Below are positions 5,549-6,855 of a DNA stretch of 6,855 bases, in pieces; the stretch's first letter is position 1; each line of letters starts with the position of its first letter. Made by a program: the position numbers and the translations under genes. Source of the DNA: DASULA01 sp036278435 (GTDB lineage: Bacteria; Actinomycetota; Actinomycetes; Mycobacteriales; DASULA01); NCBI GenBank assembly GCA_036278435.1, contig DASULA010000104.1:1-6855 (forward strand). The letters are read 5' to 3'. Below the pieces are notes generated by a model. The model searched no databases. It worked only from the letters and a program-made list of their open reading frames with translations, and had not been told where the DNA came from.

Positions 5549-5606
5549 GCGCGACGCGGCCTGGCCTGGACCGCCGACAGGACGTTCCGGCCAGGCAGCG
5601 TCGCGC
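5549..5606. terminator. Long imperfect palindrome after the ABM gene
   Basis: The left arm 5549-5566 reads GCGCGACGC-g-GCCTGGCC. The right arm 5589-5606 reads GGCCAGGC-a-GCGTCGCGC. All 17 outer and inner pairs match, with one G/A mismatch between them. The 22-base loop has further GGAC/GTTCC complementarity. It starts 35 bases after the ABM stop, so terminator function is the simplest reading, although no U-tract follows. At this length it could also be an end or remnant of a mobile element. Confidence 0.55.
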
Positions 5607-5730
5607 ACCGATGACAGCGGTTCATTCAGCGGCCCGACGTTCGGCGCGGGGCCGGCAGCGCAAAGGCAGCTCGTCAGTCGACGTGCGTTGTGGCTGTCTG
5701 GACGGGCCTGGCACAAACCGTGAATGTCGT

Positions 5731-5766
5731 ATTGAGACTTTTTGTCTCGAACGTATAGACGTCAAC
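5731..5766 (+). repeat. TTGAGAC-poly-T element, copy B, with GAGAC-T5-GTCTC palindrome
   Basis: GAGAC (5734-5738) and GTCTC (5744-5748) are perfect inverted arms around five T. TTGAGA (5732-5737) and TATAGA (5754-5759) stand 16 bp apart like -35 and -10 boxes, so the palindrome would sit in the promoter spacer as an operator. It is about 69 percent identical to copy A over 36 bases. No gene begins downstream on the plus strand. Confidence 0.5.
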
Positions 5767-5893
5767 GGTGGGGCTCCAACCAGGCCGGCCCGACCGGTGG
5801 TCAGGCTGACGTTCCACCAGTTCGACACGTTGTCCGCCCAGTCGGTGGCCAAGGTCTCGCCGACCACTCGGCGCGCCGCGTCGCGGATCCCAC
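5764..5893 (-). pseudogene. Possible coding remnant of unknown identity
   Basis: In one minus-strand frame, codons between about 5889 and 5779 end in G or C at 35 of 37 positions, the signature of genuine genes in this genome. The implied peptide contains DAARRVVGETLATDWADN followed by VSNWWNVSLTTGRAGLV. There is no acceptable start or Shine-Dalgarno site, and the pattern fades on both sides, ending where copy B begins. The opposite strand in register has the same third positions, but its peptide is rich in Pro, Arg and Ser like a shadow. It may be a fragment of a lost gene cut by the element, or chance. I do not recognise the family. Confidence 0.25.
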
Positions 5894-5976
5894 CTCGGCC
5901 GGGCGCCGTCAGGCACTGCTGACCGTGGCTTCGGGAACACCAGGCCGTCAGGGGGTCGCCCGCCCATGCGCGGACG

Positions 5977-6522
5977 TCACCTCCGCAGGCAGACAACGCG
6001 CAGCGACACGTCGAGGTGACGCCCGGCCATCCCCCGGCTCGCGGTCACGCCGAACTCGGTCCGGTCGACCCGGGTGGTCGCGAGGGCGACAAACGAGTCC
6101 GGGTCCGCGCTGGTAGGCGACTCGATCGTCAACCCGACCAGCCGGACCGGACGGGTCACCCCCTTCGCGGTCAGGCTTCCCTCCAGGACCGAGGCGCCCC
6201 CCGCGGGGTCCAGTCGCTGCGACGTGAACGTTATGGTGGGATGCCGGCCCGCATCCAGGTACCGGGCCGAGCGCACCGAGTCGTCACGCTGCCGGTTGCC
6301 GGTGTCGAAGCTGGCCACGTCGACTTCGACCCGTACCCGTGACTCGGCGATCGGGTCGGCGATGTCGATCCCGCCGTCCCGGATGGCAAAAGTACCCGTT
6401 ACCGGGGCGAGCCCGAACATGTGCCGTGTCCTGAATGCCACCGACGACGCCTCGGGGTCGATCGCGTAACGGCCGGTCGGCGGGATCGGTCCGGCGGGCC
6501 CGGCGGGGTGCATGTCGGTCAT
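5977..6522 (-). CDS. YceI-family lipocalin-like protein
   Basis: This 181-residue protein has a YceI domain over about residues 17-179, an eight-stranded antiparallel barrel known to bind polyisoprenoid-type lipids in characterised members. The visible landmarks are GRYAIDPEASSVAFRTRHMF (17-36), TGTFAIRDGGI, DDSVRSARYLDAGRHPTITF, LEGSLTAKGVTRPVRL and DRTEFGVTASRG. The N-terminus is short, Pro/Gly-rich and lacks a signal peptide, so this is likely a cytosolic form. Periplasmic relatives carry a leader. ATG 6522 is taken as the start. An in-frame ATG three codons later (6513) is the alternative. Ahead of 6522 a four-codon ORF overlaps the start as ATGA, so translation may be coupled. The amidohydrolase gene lies upstream on the same strand, 203 bp away. 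The precise ligand is unknown. Confidence 0.92.
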   Translation of the reverse strand: MTDMHPAGPAGPIPPTGRYAIDPEASSVAFRTRHMFGLAPVTGTFAIRDGGIDIADPIAESRVRVEVDVASFDTGNRQRDDSVRSARYLDAGRHPTITFTSQRLDPAGGASVLEGSLTAKGVTRPVRLVGLTIESPTSADPDSFVALATTRVDRTEFGVTASRGMAGRHLDVSLRVVCLRR

Positions 6523-6533
6523 CGGGGTGTCAT
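6519..6533 (-). CDS. Four-codon leader ORF overlapping yceI start
   Basis: On the minus strand ATG (6533) ACA CCC CGA TGA encodes MTPR. Its stop overlaps the yceI start in the form ATGA. The best Shine-Dalgarno site of the region, AGGAG (6544 to 6540), is spaced 6 nt from this ATG. The yceI start has only AGAGG at 11 nt. The leader may therefore be translated first and hand ribosomes to yceI. It could also be incidental. Confidence 0.35.
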   Translation of the reverse strand: MTPR

Positions 6534-6562
6534 CCTCTTCTCCTAGGTAACCCGGCGCCGGT

Positions 6563-6574
6563 GCGGTCGACCGC
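6563..6574. repeat. 12-bp perfect palindrome upstream of yceI
   Basis: GCGGTCGACCGC is its own reverse complement. A related GGTCGACC recurs at 6666-6673. Both lie in the 203-bp region ahead of yceI and could be operator sites, but such GC-rich palindromes arise easily in this genome. Confidence 0.3.
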
Positions 6575-6725
6575 GCGGGCGGGGGCGTGCCGACAGGACG
6601 GACAGTGCCTGCGCGACCGACAACGACGTGTTCCGCGCTGGTCTATCCCACTTTCGTCGGTTTCTGGTCGACCGATGGTTTACCCACTACGGCATGATCG
6701 AGCACTCGAAGTACCCGTGCTGCGG

Positions 6726-6855
6726 TCACCCCGAGGCGATGCCGGGGTAGACGGCGCGGGCGTTGCCGCCCAGGACCAGACCGACGGTGTCGTGGTCCAG
6801 GCCGAGCCCGGCGATCGCCCGGGCGTTGCGGGCGATGCCCGGCACGCCCGGCCAG
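6726..6855 (-). CDS. Amidohydrolase-2 family protein, C-terminal end (cut by window edge)
   Basis: On the minus strand an open frame enters from the right edge and ends at TGA 6728-6726, leaving 42 residues. The final part reads VGLVLGGNARAVYPGIASG, preceded by IARNARAIAGLGLDHDTV. The GGNA-R-YP ending is characteristic of amidohydrolase-2 TIM-barrel enzymes (the family of ACMSD-type decarboxylases and lactone or amide hydrolases), whose metal ligands lie in the missing part. Third codon positions are almost all G or C, supporting a real gene. Substrate and reaction cannot be given. It runs in the same direction as yceI but with a 203-bp gap, so it may or may not share a transcript. Confidence 0.75.
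   Translation of the reverse strand, partial: WPGVPGIARNARAIAGLGLDHDTVGLVLGGNARAVYPGIASG

Larger units (their letters stand above)
5514..5976. other. 463-bp gene-poor stretch between the ABM and YceI genes
   Basis: I see no confident gene here. The stretch holds the long palindrome at 5549-5606, a featureless part (5610-5725), copy B of the TTGAGAC element (5731-5766) and a coding-like segment at about 5764-5893. The two flanking genes converge on it, so it needs at least one terminator but no promoter. The promoter-like copy B is therefore out of place. Confidence 0.6.

Noticed and set aside
5742..6116. Plus-strand frames across 5742-6342
   Set aside because: They overlap the secure yceI gene on the other strand and give Arg/Pro/Gly-rich peptides without domains.
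6694..6750. 18-codon plus-strand ORF MIEHSKYPCCGHPEAMPG
   Set aside because: It has no ribosome site and overlaps the amidohydrolase 3' end on the other strand. The CCGH motif is suggestive, but nothing else supports it.
1..6855. CRISPR array, rRNA or complete tRNA gene
   Set aside because: No regularly spaced repeats beyond the two-copy 18-bp duplication are seen, no rRNA-like sequence, and only an isolated T-arm rather than a full tRNA.

Overview
The window is G+C-rich, with codons that almost always end in G or C, GTG starts, weak Shine-Dalgarno sites and at least one apparently leaderless gene. This points to a high-GC actinobacterium. The genus cannot be fixed from sequence alone. Most of the window is ordinary chromosome, with an integrase end at its left edge and a 4993-5976 stretch that is unusual in composition and structure. 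I did not find a convincing new multi-gene system.

Layout. At 1-312 (+) lies the C-terminal end of a tyrosine recombinase. It is followed at once by a hairpin containing a tRNA-like T-arm (candidate attachment site or terminator) and an 18-bp tandem duplication. A two-gene unit follows: an FmdB-type zinc-ribbon protein (417-617, probably leaderless) and, 3 nt later, the O6-alkylguanine-DNA repair methyltransferase Ogt (621-1127). Ogt converges on a CPA1-type cation/proton antiporter with a C-terminal RCK_C domain (1143-2630, -). Their two stop codons lie in opposite arms of one perfect hairpin. The 227-bp divergent intergenic region (2631-2857) holds two inverted repeats and a candidate promoter for a small uncharacterised helical protein (2858-3127). 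That protein sits 29 nt ahead of glmS (3157-4992), and the two probably form an operon feeding UDP-GlcNAc and peptidoglycan synthesis.

Downstream of glmS the composition drops abruptly into an AT-rich island (about 5011-5080). Next comes a small antibiotic-biosynthesis-monooxygenase (ABM) domain protein (5217-5513), then a large imperfect palindrome (5549-5606), a second copy of the AT-rich TTGAGAC-T5 element (5731-5766) and a coding-like remnant with no recognisable identity. On the minus strand follow a YceI-family protein (5977-6522) and, cut by the right edge, the C-terminus of an amidohydrolase-2 family enzyme (6726-6855).

The best targets for a second look are the paired AT-rich elements around the ABM gene, the T-arm next to the integrase end, the shared-stop hairpin at 1120-1150, and the four-codon leader ORF coupled to yceI.
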